64,000 nt of DNA, taken from Periweissella fabalis (GTDB taxonomy: Bacteria; Bacillota; Bacilli; Lactobacillales; Lactobacillaceae). The position numbers were made by a program, and so were the translations under genes. Each line of letters opens with the position of its first letter. Position 1 is the first letter of the stretch. Below the pieces are notes generated by a model. That model was not told where the DNA came from, did no database searches, and worked only from the letters and a program-made list of their open reading frames with translations. The stretch spans positions 45,976 through 109,975 of the forward strand of contig NZ_JAAXPN010000008.1 in the NCBI RefSeq assembly GCF_012396505.1. The letters are read 5' to 3'. This document shows positions 44,380 to 53,760 of this stretch, one piece after another.

Positions 44380-46755
44380 GTGAATAAACGAGTATTAGAG
44401 ACATTAGAATATGAAAAGATTAAAGCCCAATTGGCGAGATATTTAACATCTGAAGCAGGACAATATGAATTATCTAAATTACAACCAACTAATAATCCTG
44501 AGTTAATGCGCAAATGGTTGGCTGATACGCATGATGCAGTTTTAATTTATCGGATAGCCGGTGGAATTATTTTACCTAAGTTAATGAATATAACTCCACA
44601 TATGAAGCGCTTGGAAATGGATGCAAATTTAAGTGGAACCGAGTTAGCTCAAGTTAGTCGAGTTTTACAAACATCTGGTAGTATGGTGCATTTCTTTGAT
44701 GAGTTGCGTGAGGATAAGCATCTAGAGTTGCTCCGATTATATGATTTGGCGTCTAAAATTATCACTTTACCAGAAGTAACAAAGCGCTTAAATACAGCCA
44801 TTGAACTTGATGGGCGAATTACTGATGAAGCATCGTTTGAATTAAAACAAATTCGCCATAAAATTACCACTACTGAACAAGCAATTCGGCAAAAAATGCA
44901 AGAATATACTCGTGGTAAATCAGCTGATTATTTAACTGATGCTTTAATTACAATGCGTAATGAACGATATGTTTTACCAGTAAAGGCTGAATATCGTAAT
45001 AAATTTGGCGGTGTGGTCCATGATCAGTCTCAAACCGGCCAAACGTTATATATTGAACCACAAGCAGTTGTTGATATGAACAACCGTCTTCGACAAGCTC
45101 AAGTAGCAGAATTACATGAAGAGCAACGTATTTTAACAGAATTATCAGACATGATTCGGCCAATGGCGAGTGATATTTTAAACAATGCTGTAATTTTGGG
45201 GCATTTTGATTTCGTAAATGCAAAAGCAATGCATGCATATGCTATGAAAGCAACTGAGCCAATTGTCAGTGAAGATAATTATATTAACTTACGCCAAGCC
45301 AGCCACCCATTAATTGATCAAAATAAGGTTGTAGCCAATGACATCGTGCTTGGGCAAGATTACCAAGCAATTATTATTACTGGACCAAATACCGGTGGTA
45401 AGACAATCACGATTAAAACATTAGCAACGCTACAGGCAATGGCCCAATCAGGACTTTACATTACAGCTGACGAATTCTCGACAGTGGGAATTTTTGATGA
45501 AATATATGCGGATATTGGTGATGAGCAATCAATTGAACAATCATTATCAACGTTTAGCTCGCACATGGTTAACATTATTGATATCTTGAAGCATGCTAAT
45601 GAAAAATCATTAGTTATTGTGGATGAACTTGGAGCAGGGACGGATCCGCAAGAAGGGGCATCTTTAGCGATTGCAATCCTAGATGCTTTAGGTCAAAAAG
45701 GAAGTTATGTGGTTGCAACGACCCACTATCCTGAATTGAAAGCGTACGGATTTAATCGTACGCAAACAATCAATGCCTCAATGGAATTTGATGTTGAGTC
45801 ATTAAAGCCAACGTATCGCTTTATGCTTGGGGTGCCAGGACGTTCTAACGCTTTAGAAATTTCAAAACGTCTAGGACTTGATCAAAATATCATTGAAGAA
45901 GCGCGATCATTAACGAGTCAAGATTCACAAGACTTAAATGAAATGATTGCCGATTTGGTTGCTAAACGCCAAGAAGTGATTACTAAAGTGGCAGAACTTG
46001 ATGAAAAATTAGCTCAAGCTAATGAACGAGCTGCAACTTTAGAAACGCAACAAGATAAGTTTGAACGGGCAAAAGATCGTGAATTAATCGATGCCAAAAA
46101 AGAAGCTAATCATATTGTAGCAGACACTAAGAAACGGGCTGACAAGATTATTAGCGATTTACGTAAAATGCAACTTAATGCCGGTCAAAACGTGAAAGAA
46201 AATGAATTGATTGCCCAAAAAGGAGCGATTAATTCATTACACCAAGATGTCGATCTTAAGAAAAATAAAGTGTTGGCACGTGAAAAACGGAAACATGAAT
46301 TTAAAGAAGGCGATGATGTCTTAGTTAAATCATATGGCCAACAAGGGGTCTTATTGAAAAAACATGGGGCAGATGCTTGGCAAGTGCAAATGGGAATTTT
46401 GAAGATGGTTGTTGAAACTGAAGATCTTGAAAAACAAAATTTACCTAAAGAAGCTAAGCCAAAAGCAGCACCTAAGCAACGTGCAACAGTTAAAGGTGGT
46501 GTGCGCCAACGAATTAGTGCTTCACTTGATTTGCGCGGTAAACGCTATGATGCTGCGATGGGTGAAGTTGATCGCTATATTGATAGTGCCGTTTTGAGTA
46601 ATTTAGGGACTATTGAAATTATTCACGGTAAGGGAACCGGAGCACTTCGTAAAGGGGTTCAAGAATTATTACGTTCACATCCACGAGTTAAGACATTTAA
46701 CTACGCCAATGCCAATGCTGGTGGGGATGGAGCTACGATTGTCACGTTGAAATAA
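44380..46755 (+). CDS. mutS2: endonuclease MutS2
   Basis: 791-aa MutS homologue acting on branched DNA and, in Bacillus, on stalled ribosomes. No mismatch-recognition domain is present. Core and clamp helices (about 1-320), then the ATPase with Walker A GPNTGGKT (about 335), STFSSHMVNIIDIL and LVIVDELGAGTDPQEG. A coiled-coil/KOW-like segment follows (about 510-690), and a C-terminal Smr nuclease domain (LDLRGKRYDAAM, IEIIHGKGTGALRKGV). The start is GTG after AAAGGG. Confidence 0.95.
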   Translation: MNKRVLETLEYEKIKAQLARYLTSEAGQYELSKLQPTNNPELMRKWLADTHDAVLIYRIAGGIILPKLMNITPHMKRLEMDANLSGTELAQVSRVLQTSGSMVHFFDELREDKHLELLRLYDLASKIITLPEVTKRLNTAIELDGRITDEASFELKQIRHKITTTEQAIRQKMQEYTRGKSADYLTDALITMRNERYVLPVKAEYRNKFGGVVHDQSQTGQTLYIEPQAVVDMNNRLRQAQVAELHEEQRILTELSDMIRPMASDILNNAVILGHFDFVNAKAMHAYAMKATEPIVSEDNYINLRQASHPLIDQNKVVANDIVLGQDYQAIIITGPNTGGKTITIKTLATLQAMAQSGLYITADEFSTVGIFDEIYADIGDEQSIEQSLSTFSSHMVNIIDILKHANEKSLVIVDELGAGTDPQEGASLAIAILDALGQKGSYVVATTHYPELKAYGFNRTQTINASMEFDVESLKPTYRFMLGVPGRSNALEISKRLGLDQNIIEEARSLTSQDSQDLNEMIADLVAKRQEVITKVAELDEKLAQANERAATLETQQDKFERAKDRELIDAKKEANHIVADTKKRADKIISDLRKMQLNAGQNVKENELIAQKGAINSLHQDVDLKKNKVLAREKRKHEFKEGDDVLVKSYGQQGVLLKKHGADAWQVQMGILKMVVETEDLEKQNLPKEAKPKAAPKQRATVKGGVRQRISASLDLRGKRYDAAMGEVDRYIDSAVLSNLGTIEIIHGKGTGALRKGVQELLRSHPRVKTFNYANANAGGDGATIVTLK

Positions 46756-46776
46756 TTAATAGTAAATAAAAACGAA

Positions 46777-46853
46777 ACATGGCAGAAGTCGGCTGCTACC
46801 AAGAAACATGCTAAATAATCCCTTGAAGAAATATCCTTCGAGGGGTTATTTAG
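46777..46853. repeat. dispersed terminator-linked repeat (copy A)
   Basis: After mutS2, a flank TGGCAGAAGTCGGCTGCTAC (46780-46799) leads into an 18-bp imperfect hairpin (46811-46853) with CCCTTGAAG near its tip. The flank matches copy B after fakA at 23 of 31 positions. It may serve as terminator for mutS2, though no T run follows. The convergent lipoprotein gene ends 81 bp further on. Confidence 0.6.
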
Positions 46854-46934
46854 TGTTATCGAGTATAGTAGCTTTCCGGTAAGCACGCTAACAACGAAGT
46901 ACTACTAAAAATGAGCTATATCACGATACTGTTT

Positions 46935-47750
46935 TCACTTGCGATAGGGTATGAGTAATTTTTGGAGTTCTTGTTGGGCAGCAGTATCACCAGAAATTGA
47001 AAATTGATCTTCAGGTGCTACGGAATTATCACTGGTATATGAACCATCATCGTTAAATTCACCTAAACCAGTTGAAAGACCGACTTGATCACCGTTTTTT
47101 TGTAATTCATAGACCGTCCCGTTGTCGCCAAGTAAATATTTTGAAATGGGTTTATCAGGGCGCGCGACAGCACTATAACCGGCTGCAAATGGTCCTTTAA
47201 GATCCTTTTGAATTCCCAAATTACCATCTAATGGAGTATAAAACGTCACTCCACCAATGGCATGGATTTTGAAATGACTAGGTCCGGGCTTATCTTGGTT
47301 TTGAACTTGAACGAGTCCATCAGGAGTGGCTACGAAAAAGTCACCGAAACCAGCAGTCCCATGATCCATATAATAATCAGTGACAGCCATACCACCAATT
47401 CGAGCACGTTGACCGGCCCAAGCTAAAAATTGCGCTGTAATTTGTTCTTGTTGGGCTTCAGATAAGGCAACGCTTTGGTGACTAATGGTTGGCGTATTTG
47501 AGTTATTAGCTACTACCTGATGATTAGTTTGTGATGAACTCGTCGTGCTTGAAGGAGAATTTGCTTGTTGGGAACTATTTCTTGCCGTTGTGACTGAAGA
47601 ACTATGCGTATGAATGGGTTTGCTTTTTGAACTACTTGCTGAGTTACTAGTGGTGCTACTTTGATTATTTGCTGAATTTGCAGTGCCGCAACTTGCTAAT
47701 AAAAATAATGAGCCGGTGACGACTGCCGTAAGTGGTAAAAATTTGTGCAT
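46935..47750 (-). CDS. secreted lipoprotein of unknown function
   Basis: 271-aa protein with a lipoprotein signal peptide (cleavage before Cys in LLASCG, about residue 21). A Ser/Thr/Asn-rich linker (about 25-95) is followed by a globular domain (about 96-271) starting LSEAQQEQITAQFLAWAGQRA, with many Gly and aromatic residues. The domain recalls lactobacillal surface lipoproteins of unknown function but I cannot place the family. AAGGGGG precedes the ATG; the minus-strand -10 is TATAAT (47788-47793). It is monocistronic. Confidence 0.75.
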   Translation of the reverse strand: MHKFLPLTAVVTGSLFLLASCGTANSANNQSSTTSNSASSSKSKPIHTHSSSVTTARNSSQQANSPSSTTSSSQTNHQVVANNSNTPTISHQSVALSEAQQEQITAQFLAWAGQRARIGGMAVTDYYMDHGTAGFGDFFVATPDGLVQVQNQDKPGPSHFKIHAIGGVTFYTPLDGNLGIQKDLKGPFAAGYSAVARPDKPISKYLLGDNGTVYELQKNGDQVGLSTGLGEFNDDGSYTSDNSVAPEDQFSISGDTAAQQELQKLLIPYRK

Positions 47751-47902
47751 GATGCCCCCTTGCGTGTACTAATATTTGATACCTTGCATTATACGCTGGT
47801 CACCTTTTTATTTAAAATGATACGCTGTTGCAAGGATAACATGTGCCTAATAGCACAAAATTAGGTATGATATTAGTAAGAACACATAAAGGAGGTTAGT
47901 TA

Positions 47903-49729
47903 ATGAAAAAATGGTTATTAATATTATGTAGCATGCTTGTCAGTTTGTTTATGTTTCATTTGAAAACCGCATATGCCGATGATAATTATCAAATTACACA
48001 TTTTAATGAACATATTAACGTTAACTCAGATGGTAGTGCTAATTTAAATTATCAATTAACATATAAATTTGATGATGCGATGCATGGCTTTTTAATTAAA
48101 CAGGGGTTAGAAAAAGGCCTACAACTTAAAGGCCCAGTAGTAGCTAAAGTTAATAACCAAGATATTGGAAAATATATTGGTGGTAATCAAGGTTTAGAAA
48201 TCATAAATGGGGATACATCACAAACCTTTAAAGTCCATTATCCAATTAAAGCTGGGCAAACATATCAATTAAATGTGCAATATCAATTGGCAAATTTTGC
48301 TCAACGGTATACTGATATTGGTGAAATTAATAATTTTGTGATTGGTGAAAATTGGGCGGTTGATTTAAATAATGTTGCTATTACGGTGCAATTACCACGT
48401 GGGCAACAAAAGTTATTTGGCACCTATACGCATACAAATAGTGCTGGTAAATTTGTTGGCAATGCACAAACGGGGCTTTATAAATTAACAGCGGCCCAAA
48501 TTAATGCAGGAGAAGCTGTTGAGTTACACAGTTATTTTGATCAACAAACGCTCGCACAAGCACCACAAAATAAGCGTGCTCAGTTAACTCATTTTAAGGC
48601 TGTTGAAGCTAAAATTATGGCTAATAATAAGCGTGCTCAACGAGTCGCCTTTTTTATTCAATGGGTGGCGGGAATTTTTGTGGTGTTAGGAATTATCTGT
48701 GCAATTTATGCACGGCAATACTGGGTTAAACGTCGCAATCGTGCTTTAGGTAGTTATGTTCCATTACACAACTATGAATTGCCCAGTCAGCTAGCACCAG
48801 CGATTGTTGCTAATCAATTGTATGATAGTGGTGTGGATGTTAATGGGGCATTTAATGCTACCATGATGGACCTAACGGCTCGACATTATCTTTCAGTTGG
48901 CCAAAAAGTTGCTATGGGGAAGTTTATTAATTCTCGTAAAGCCACTAATAATTTAGAATTTACATTGTTAAAGCTTGATAATCATTTACTACCGTTTGAA
49001 TTATTAGTCATAAAAATTTTGTTTAGTGAAGATTATGCCAATCAAATTGGGGCAAAGGTTGCGGTCAAAGACTTTAAACATGCACATAGTTCGGTCGTTA
49101 AACGTTACGGTAAGTTTTTAAATGAATTAAGTGTCACAATGCGTAAAGATGCACAGCTTAATAAAATTGTGGATACCCAGGCTAATGTTTTTTATCAGAG
49201 TATGAAAGGTTTTGCAGCGGTTTTAACAACAATTGGCGCTGTACTTTATGTTGGTTTGCTATTATTTAGTGCCAATATGACCGTAAATTTGGCTACTATT
49301 ATTAGTGGGGGGATTTTTGTAATAATTGCGATTGGGCTAATTATTTTTGCAGCCCGGCGCACACTGATTTACCAAGCACCTCATTGGCGAACTGCCCAAG
49401 ATTGGTTTGATTTTGGTTCAATGCTCAAAAACGTCGGTGAATTTGATATTAAGCAAGTTCCTGATGTGACCTTATGGGATCGCTACATGGGGTATGCGGT
49501 GGTGTTAGGTGCCGGAGCAGAAGTGATGCATGCGTTGGCGAAATATGTGCCAGCTGATACGACGAATGATAACTTAGTACCAATGTATTTAGCATTTAAT
49601 GCCATTAATACCAATAATGCTTATGTCGGTTCAGCCCTTGCAAGTAGTGGATCAAGTAGCAGTGGTGGTTTAGGTGGTGGGATGTCATCTGGTGGCGGTG
49701 GTGCTAGTAGCGGTGGTGGTGCTTTCTAG
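47903..49729 (+). CDS. DUF2207 membrane protein
   Basis: 608-aa exported membrane protein. A signal peptide (about 1-25, ending TAYA) is followed by the DUF2207 extracellular beta domain (about 28-225; ITHFNEHINVNSDGSANLNYQLTYKF). A membrane segment near 250-270 is followed by a cytoplasmic part and two more segments near 435-485. A Gly/Ser-rich tail (SSGGLGGGMSSGGGG...) ends the protein, as is typical of this family. AAAGGAGG precedes the ATG. The function is unknown. Confidence 0.88.
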   Translation: MKKWLLILCSMLVSLFMFHLKTAYADDNYQITHFNEHINVNSDGSANLNYQLTYKFDDAMHGFLIKQGLEKGLQLKGPVVAKVNNQDIGKYIGGNQGLEIINGDTSQTFKVHYPIKAGQTYQLNVQYQLANFAQRYTDIGEINNFVIGENWAVDLNNVAITVQLPRGQQKLFGTYTHTNSAGKFVGNAQTGLYKLTAAQINAGEAVELHSYFDQQTLAQAPQNKRAQLTHFKAVEAKIMANNKRAQRVAFFIQWVAGIFVVLGIICAIYARQYWVKRRNRALGSYVPLHNYELPSQLAPAIVANQLYDSGVDVNGAFNATMMDLTARHYLSVGQKVAMGKFINSRKATNNLEFTLLKLDNHLLPFELLVIKILFSEDYANQIGAKVAVKDFKHAHSSVVKRYGKFLNELSVTMRKDAQLNKIVDTQANVFYQSMKGFAAVLTTIGAVLYVGLLLFSANMTVNLATIISGGIFVIIAIGLIIFAARRTLIYQAPHWRTAQDWFDFGSMLKNVGEFDIKQVPDVTLWDRYMGYAVVLGAGAEVMHALAKYVPADTTNDNLVPMYLAFNAINTNNAYVGSALASSGSSSSGGLGGGMSSGGGGASSGGGAF

Positions 49730-49792
49730 ATGCTTGCTAATCACAATATTTTGGTCTAAACTAAAAGTATAATTAAAAAATGAGGTGGCATA

Positions 49793-50236
49793 ATGAGTGT
49801 CTTAGCACAATTAACAGAAGATATGAAAACAGCAATGAAAGCAAAGGATAAAGAAACTTTATCAACTGTCCGGATGCTTAAATCTGCAATTCAAAATGAA
49901 CAAATCAATGCTGGTCATGATTTGAATGATGAAGAGGAATTAACTATTATTGCTCGCGAAATGAAGCAACGTCGTGATTCAATGGCTGAATTTAAAGCTG
50001 CTGGTCGTGAAGATTTAGTAGCACAACTTGAAGCTGAAATTGCCGTTGTCACTAAATACATGCCTGCTCAAATGTCAGAAGCTGAAATTAAACAAATTGT
50101 AGCTGATACAATTGCTGAGGTTGGCGCAACTTCAAAAGCTGATTTTGGTAAAGTAATGGGTGCTTTGATGCCTAAAGTTAAGGGTAAGGCTGATGGTAAA
50201 ATCGTTAATGAAACTGTTAAAGCATTACTTGGTTAA
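49793..50236 (+). CDS. GatB/YqeY-domain protein
   Basis: 147-aa helical cytoplasmic protein of the YqeY family, which resembles the tail domain of GatB (tRNA-dependent amidotransferase). MSVLAQLTEDMKTAMKAKDKETLSTVRML at the start (positions 1-29) and KVMGALMPKVKGKADGK near the C-terminus are diagnostic. The family's molecular role is undefined; it is usually near rpsU or dnaG but stands alone here. It has its own terminator with a repeat-like flank. Confidence 0.88.
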   Translation: MSVLAQLTEDMKTAMKAKDKETLSTVRMLKSAIQNEQINAGHDLNDEEELTIIAREMKQRRDSMAEFKAAGREDLVAQLEAEIAVVTKYMPAQMSEAEIKQIVADTIAEVGATSKADFGKVMGALMPKVKGKADGKIVNETVKALLG

Positions 50237-50251
50237 TATTTAATAGATTTA

Positions 50252-50307
50252 TGACACTAGCTAAATAACTAACAAAAGGCTTGAAGTTTTTCTTCAGGCC
50301 TTTTGTT
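50252..50307 (+). terminator. terminator of yqeY with repeat-type flank (copy D)
   Basis: A 16-bp stem AACAAAAGGCTTGAAG / CTTCAGGCCTTTTGTT (one G-T pair) at 50271-50307 has the same TTGAAG...CTTC tip as copies A and B. The flank TGACACTAGCTAAATAA (50252-50268) matches copy C at 15 of 17 bases. The rest of the 202-bp gap to rsgA holds an AT-rich promoter zone. Confidence 0.85.
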
Positions 50308-50438
50308 GATTTCATAAAATATAAAATTATGATATATGATTTTGTTTTTTTGGGTACGGTGTTTGCTAGAAATTTAGGACTAATTAAAGTACAATAAACT
50401 TTGTATTAATAATTAAACACCTTAAAGGGGGCAAGTAT

Positions 50439-51341
50439 TTGGCAACAGGACAGATTCGACAATTATTAGCAGGATATTATGATGTCGCAACTAGTGATGG
50501 GACGATTTATCGGACACGTGCGCGTGGAAATTTCCGTAAACGTGGTATTACACCTTTAGTTGGTGATTATGTTGATTTTCAAAGTGACAATCAAGAAGAA
50601 GGTTATATCCTTGAAGTTCATCCCCGTAAAAATAGTCTCGTACGGCCACCAGTTGCAAACATTGATCGTGCAATTGTTGTGACAGCTGCTGCTGAACCGG
50701 ATTTCTCAGATAATTTACTTGATCGCCAATTAGTAGCGGTTGAAGAAATGAATATCGAACCAGTGATTTATTTTACCAAAACTGATTTATTGTCAGCTGA
50801 ACAATTGGATCATTTACATACAGTCGCTGCTGGCTATCGTAAAATCGGGTATCAAACGTTAGTACCTAATGATGCTTTTGCACCAGAGGCATTAACCGAA
50901 TTAAGTGCTGAATTTACGAATCACCTAGCAGTTTTTATGGGTCAAACCGGGGCTGGTAAAAGTACGTTATTAAATCATATTCTACCAGATTTGAATTTGG
51001 CAACGGGTGAAATTTCGCAAGCACTTAGTCGTGGCCGGCATACAACTCGGATGGTCGGCTTACACGAAATAAATGGTGGTTTGGTCGCAGATACACCAGG
51101 TTTTTCATCTTATGAAGTCTTTAAAATGCCAGCCAATGAATTAAGTCATTTTTTCCCTGAATTTTTAGCTGCTAGTGTGGAGTGCCGTTTTCGAGGATGC
51201 GTGCATATTAATGAACCAGGCTGTGCGGTTAAAACAGGTTTGGAACATGGCGATTTCATGCAGTCACGGTATACTAATTATCGCGCCTTTTATGATTTAA
51301 TTGTTAACCAAAAACCAGATTATCGCAAAAATAAAAAATAA
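50439..51341 (+). CDS. rsgA: ribosome small subunit GTPase RsgA
   Basis: Late 30S assembly GTPase, 300 aa. The N-terminal OB fold (about 1-65) is followed by the circularly permuted GTPase: G4 TKTD before G1 GQTGAGKST and G3 DTPGFSS. The C-terminal zinc site is CRFRGCVHINEPGCAVK. The start is TTG after AAAGGGGG. It begins the rsgA-rpe-thiN group. Confidence 0.95.
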   Translation: MATGQIRQLLAGYYDVATSDGTIYRTRARGNFRKRGITPLVGDYVDFQSDNQEEGYILEVHPRKNSLVRPPVANIDRAIVVTAAAEPDFSDNLLDRQLVAVEEMNIEPVIYFTKTDLLSAEQLDHLHTVAAGYRKIGYQTLVPNDAFAPEALTELSAEFTNHLAVFMGQTGAGKSTLLNHILPDLNLATGEISQALSRGRHTTRMVGLHEINGGLVADTPGFSSYEVFKMPANELSHFFPEFLAASVECRFRGCVHINEPGCAVKTGLEHGDFMQSRYTNYRAFYDLIVNQKPDYRKNKK

Positions 51342-51356
51342 ATAGGAGTCATTATT

Positions 51357-52013
51357 ATGTCAATCAAAGTAGCACCTTCAATTCTTTCTGCCGATTATGT
51401 TAATTTACAACGTGATGTTGAAATTGTTGAGCAAGCAGGAGCAGAATACGTTCATATTGATGTAATGGATGGAATGTTTGTGCCATCTATTTCATATGGT
51501 TCAGCTTGGGTAAAAGCACTAAAACCAGTAACTAACATGGTTTTAGATGTCCACTTAATGGTTGTTAATCCAGAACGGTATATTAATGAATTTGCAGATG
51601 CAGGTTCAGATATTATCGGAGTTCATTATGAAGCGACTCCACATATTCATCGTGCTTTGCAAATGATTAAAGCTAAAGGGGTAAAAGCTGAAGTAGTTAT
51701 TAATCCGGGGACAGCAGTTGAATTGATTAAGCCAGTTTTACACATGGTTGACCAAGTATTGATTATGACAGTCAATCCCGGCTTTGGTGGCCAAAAGTTT
51801 CTACCAGAATCAATCGCTAAAATTAAGCAATTAGCTACAATTAAAGCTGAAATGGGTCTTGATTTTGATATTGAAATTGATGGTGGTGTCAATGGAGATA
51901 CTGTTAAAGCTGCCTATGAAGCAGGTGCTACTGTAGCGGTTGCAGGTTCATATGTTTATGACAAAGTTGATCCCGCTGCTAAAATTGCCGCAATGAAAGA
52001 TTTAACAAAATAA
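51357..52013 (+). CDS. rpe: ribulose-phosphate 3-epimerase
   Basis: TIM-barrel enzyme of 218 aa interconverting ribulose-5-phosphate and xylulose-5-phosphate, the substrate of phosphoketolase. Metal and catalytic residues are in APSILSADY, HIDVMDGMFVPSISYG, DVHLMVVNPE, VNPGFGGQKFLP and EIDGGVNGDT. AGGAG precedes the ATG, 15 bp after rsgA. Confidence 0.96.
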   Translation: MSIKVAPSILSADYVNLQRDVEIVEQAGAEYVHIDVMDGMFVPSISYGSAWVKALKPVTNMVLDVHLMVVNPERYINEFADAGSDIIGVHYEATPHIHRALQMIKAKGVKAEVVINPGTAVELIKPVLHMVDQVLIMTVNPGFGGQKFLPESIAKIKQLATIKAEMGLDFDIEIDGGVNGDTVKAAYEAGATVAVAGSYVYDKVDPAAKIAAMKDLTK

Positions 52014-52029
52014 TGCGTTATAAATTCAA

Positions 52030-52073
52030 AGGGGTTATGGTAAGAAAAAAATTTACCACAATCCTTTTTTATT
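52030..52073 (+). terminator. imperfect terminator between rpe and thiN
   Basis: AAGGGGTTATGGTAA pairs, with one mismatch, with TTACCACAATCCTT, followed by a T run. Confidence 0.65.
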
Positions 52074-52100
52074 AACATAAAACCTGGAGGAAATAGGTAT

Positions 52101-52763
52101 ATGCAGCGCTTAAATATCTTGGTAGGTGGTCCAACTGAGCTGTGGCCACAAGAATTAATTGATAAGCAAATTCCAGGTGATTGGTTAGGTGTTGATCGTG
52201 GAGCAATTCGTTTGTTAGAGCATGGAATAACACCATTAATTGCAATTGGAGATTTCGATTCAATAAATAATGATGAAAAAAATCTAATTAATCAGCAATT
52301 ACGTGATATTCGGATTGCTCGACCAGAAAAAGATGATACAGATACCCAGTTAGCTTTAACCATCGCTATGGACGAATTTGATGCTCAAGAAATATATATT
52401 TATGGGGCAACTGGTGGTCGAATTGATCATTTTTTAGCTAATGTTTGGACAGTTACAGAATCACGATTTAGAAATATTGTCGAACGTGTGCATATGATTG
52501 ATAATGGTAATTCATTACGTTTTTATTTACCTGGTGAACACGCTATTGTACGTGAAGCTGGGAAGAAATATCTAGCATTTATGAATTTGACGCCAGTTAC
52601 TAATTTAACCCTAATTGATGAACTATATCCGTTAACAAATTGGAGTTCAGTAGCACCTAAAGCATGGACCTCTAATGAATTTACGGCTGATGTAAATCAC
52701 TTTAAGTTCGAAAGTGGCATTATGCTGGTGATACAGTGTCGAGATATACAAAAAATATTTTAA
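52101..52763 (+). CDS. thiN: thiamine pyrophosphokinase
   Basis: Converts thiamine to thiamine pyrophosphate, the cofactor of phosphoketolase and other enzymes; 220 aa. The N-terminal catalytic domain shows GVDRGAIRLLEHGITPLIAIGDFDS (about 33-57) and PEKDDTDTQLAL (about 75-86), then GATGGRIDHFLANV. The C-terminal thiamine-binding domain follows. GGAGG precedes the ATG. The rsgA-rpe-thiN order is the standard Firmicutes one. Confidence 0.94.
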   Translation: MQRLNILVGGPTELWPQELIDKQIPGDWLGVDRGAIRLLEHGITPLIAIGDFDSINNDEKNLINQQLRDIRIARPEKDDTDTQLALTIAMDEFDAQEIYIYGATGGRIDHFLANVWTVTESRFRNIVERVHMIDNGNSLRFYLPGEHAIVREAGKKYLAFMNLTPVTNLTLIDELYPLTNWSSVAPKAWTSNEFTADVNHFKFESGIMLVIQCRDIQKIF

Positions 52764-52837
52764 TATAAATTTTTTATTTAATATCTAAATTTATCGCCTT
52801 TAAGCGGACAATAGCAATATAATTTTTAAAATTTAGC

Positions 52838-52866
52838 TGTAAAGTTATTTTACTTTACACTTTTTT
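52838..52866 (+). terminator. rho-independent terminator downstream of thiN
   Basis: TGTAAAGT / ACTTTACA with a 6-nt loop and six T residues, 75 bp after the thiN stop. Confidence 0.8.
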
Positions 52867-52867
52867 A

Positions 52868-52896
52868 TTGCAATGTTGCTCGAGGTCTGATAATAT
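52868..52896 (+). promoter_or_regulatory. sigma-A promoter of rpmB
   Basis: TTGCAA (52868-52873), 17-bp spacer, TAATAT (52891-52896), directly after the terminator. Confidence 0.65.
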
Positions 52897-52964
52897 TATC
52901 CAGTAATGAAATTTAACAAGTTAGATTTCTAGAATCGATAGAATAGACAAGGAGGGTTATACTC

Positions 52965-53165
52965 ATGGCAGTTGATGCAATTACTGGTAAGCGTACTCGC
53001 TTCGGTAACAAACGTTCACACGCCCTTAACTCAAGCACACGTAGTTGGAAGCCAAACTTACAAAAGGTTACTGTTCGTATTAACGGAGCAGCTCCTAAGA
53101 AGGTTTACCTTTCAGCACGTACTTTGAAGGCTGGTTTGAAGAACGGTTCAATCGAACGTGTTTAA
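52965..53165 (+). CDS. rpmB: 50S ribosomal protein L28
   Basis: 66 aa, slightly longer than the usual 61-63 because of small insertions near AAPKK and LKNGSIERV. Conserved [18 protein letters not shown] and SWKPNLQKV. No zinc-binding CxxC, so a zinc-independent form. AGGAGGG precedes the ATG. Codons are of the highly expressed class. Confidence 0.96.
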   Translation: MAVDAITGKRTRFGNKRSHALNSSTRSWKPNLQKVTVRINGAAPKKVYLSARTLKAGLKNGSIERV

Positions 53166-53182
53166 TAATTTTTTAGCAAATG

Positions 53183-53206
53183 GCCACCATCTTGGTGGCT
53201 TTTTTG
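53183..53206 (+). terminator. rho-independent terminator of rpmB
   Basis: GCCACCA / TGGTGGC with a 3-nt loop, followed by a T run. Confidence 0.88.
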
Positions 53207-53235
53207 TTGTTTAAAAATAAATAGATAGATATTTT

Positions 53236-53250
53236 CTAACTGCAAGTTAG
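53236..53250. promoter_or_regulatory. inverted repeat upstream of the Asp23-family gene
   Basis: CTAACT-GCA-AGTTAG, a perfect 6-3-6 palindrome, lies shortly before an extended -10 candidate TGGTAAAAT (53268-53276) that could drive the Asp23-fakA genes. Possible operator; regulator unknown. Confidence 0.3.
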
Positions 53251-53367
53251 TCGATTTTTCAAGAATGTGGTAAAATTTAATAGATATACAATAATAGAAA
53301 AATTACATGCTGAGCGGTTAATATTAAATAACTAATATCAACACGGGCTAACTGAGGAGGAATTCAG

Positions 53368-53730
53368 ATGGCGGTAAAAATTAAGTCACAACACGGAACA
53401 ATTGATATTAATAATGATGTCATTGCTACGGTTGTTGGAGGTTCAGCAACTGAACAGTACGGTGTTGTTGGGATGGCTTCAAAAAAAGCCTTACGTGATG
53501 GGTTTAACCAAATTTTGAAGCGTGCTGATTATACACGTGGAGTGGTAGTGCGCCAAGAAACAAATGGCATCTCAGTTGATGTTTATATTGTTGTTGGCTA
53601 TGGTACCAAAATCTCAGAAGTATCAAAGAGTGTACAAGCTAAGGTTAAATATAACTTAAATGCAATGCTTGGAATTGACGCAAATGAAGTGAATGTAATT
53701 GTACAAGGAGTGCGAGTATTAGCTGATTAA
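53368..53730 (+). CDS. Asp23/Gls24-family envelope stress protein (YloU-like)
   Basis: 120-aa cytoplasmic protein of the alkaline-shock/Gls24 family. A single Asp23 domain runs from IKSQHGTIDINNDVIATVVGGSATEQ to the C-terminal VKYNLNAMLGIDANEVNVIVQGVRV. The Asp23 family is associated with the membrane through partners in Staphylococcus. In Firmicutes this copy, YloU, precedes yloV/fakA and is linked to its expression. AGGAGG precedes the ATG; fakA follows 30 bp later. Confidence 0.92.
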   Translation: MAVKIKSQHGTIDINNDVIATVVGGSATEQYGVVGMASKKALRDGFNQILKRADYTRGVVVRQETNGISVDVYIVVGYGTKISEVSKSVQAKVKYNLNAMLGIDANEVNVIVQGVRVLAD

Positions 53731-53760
53731 TATTCGTTTACCCTCTAGGAGGATAATAGG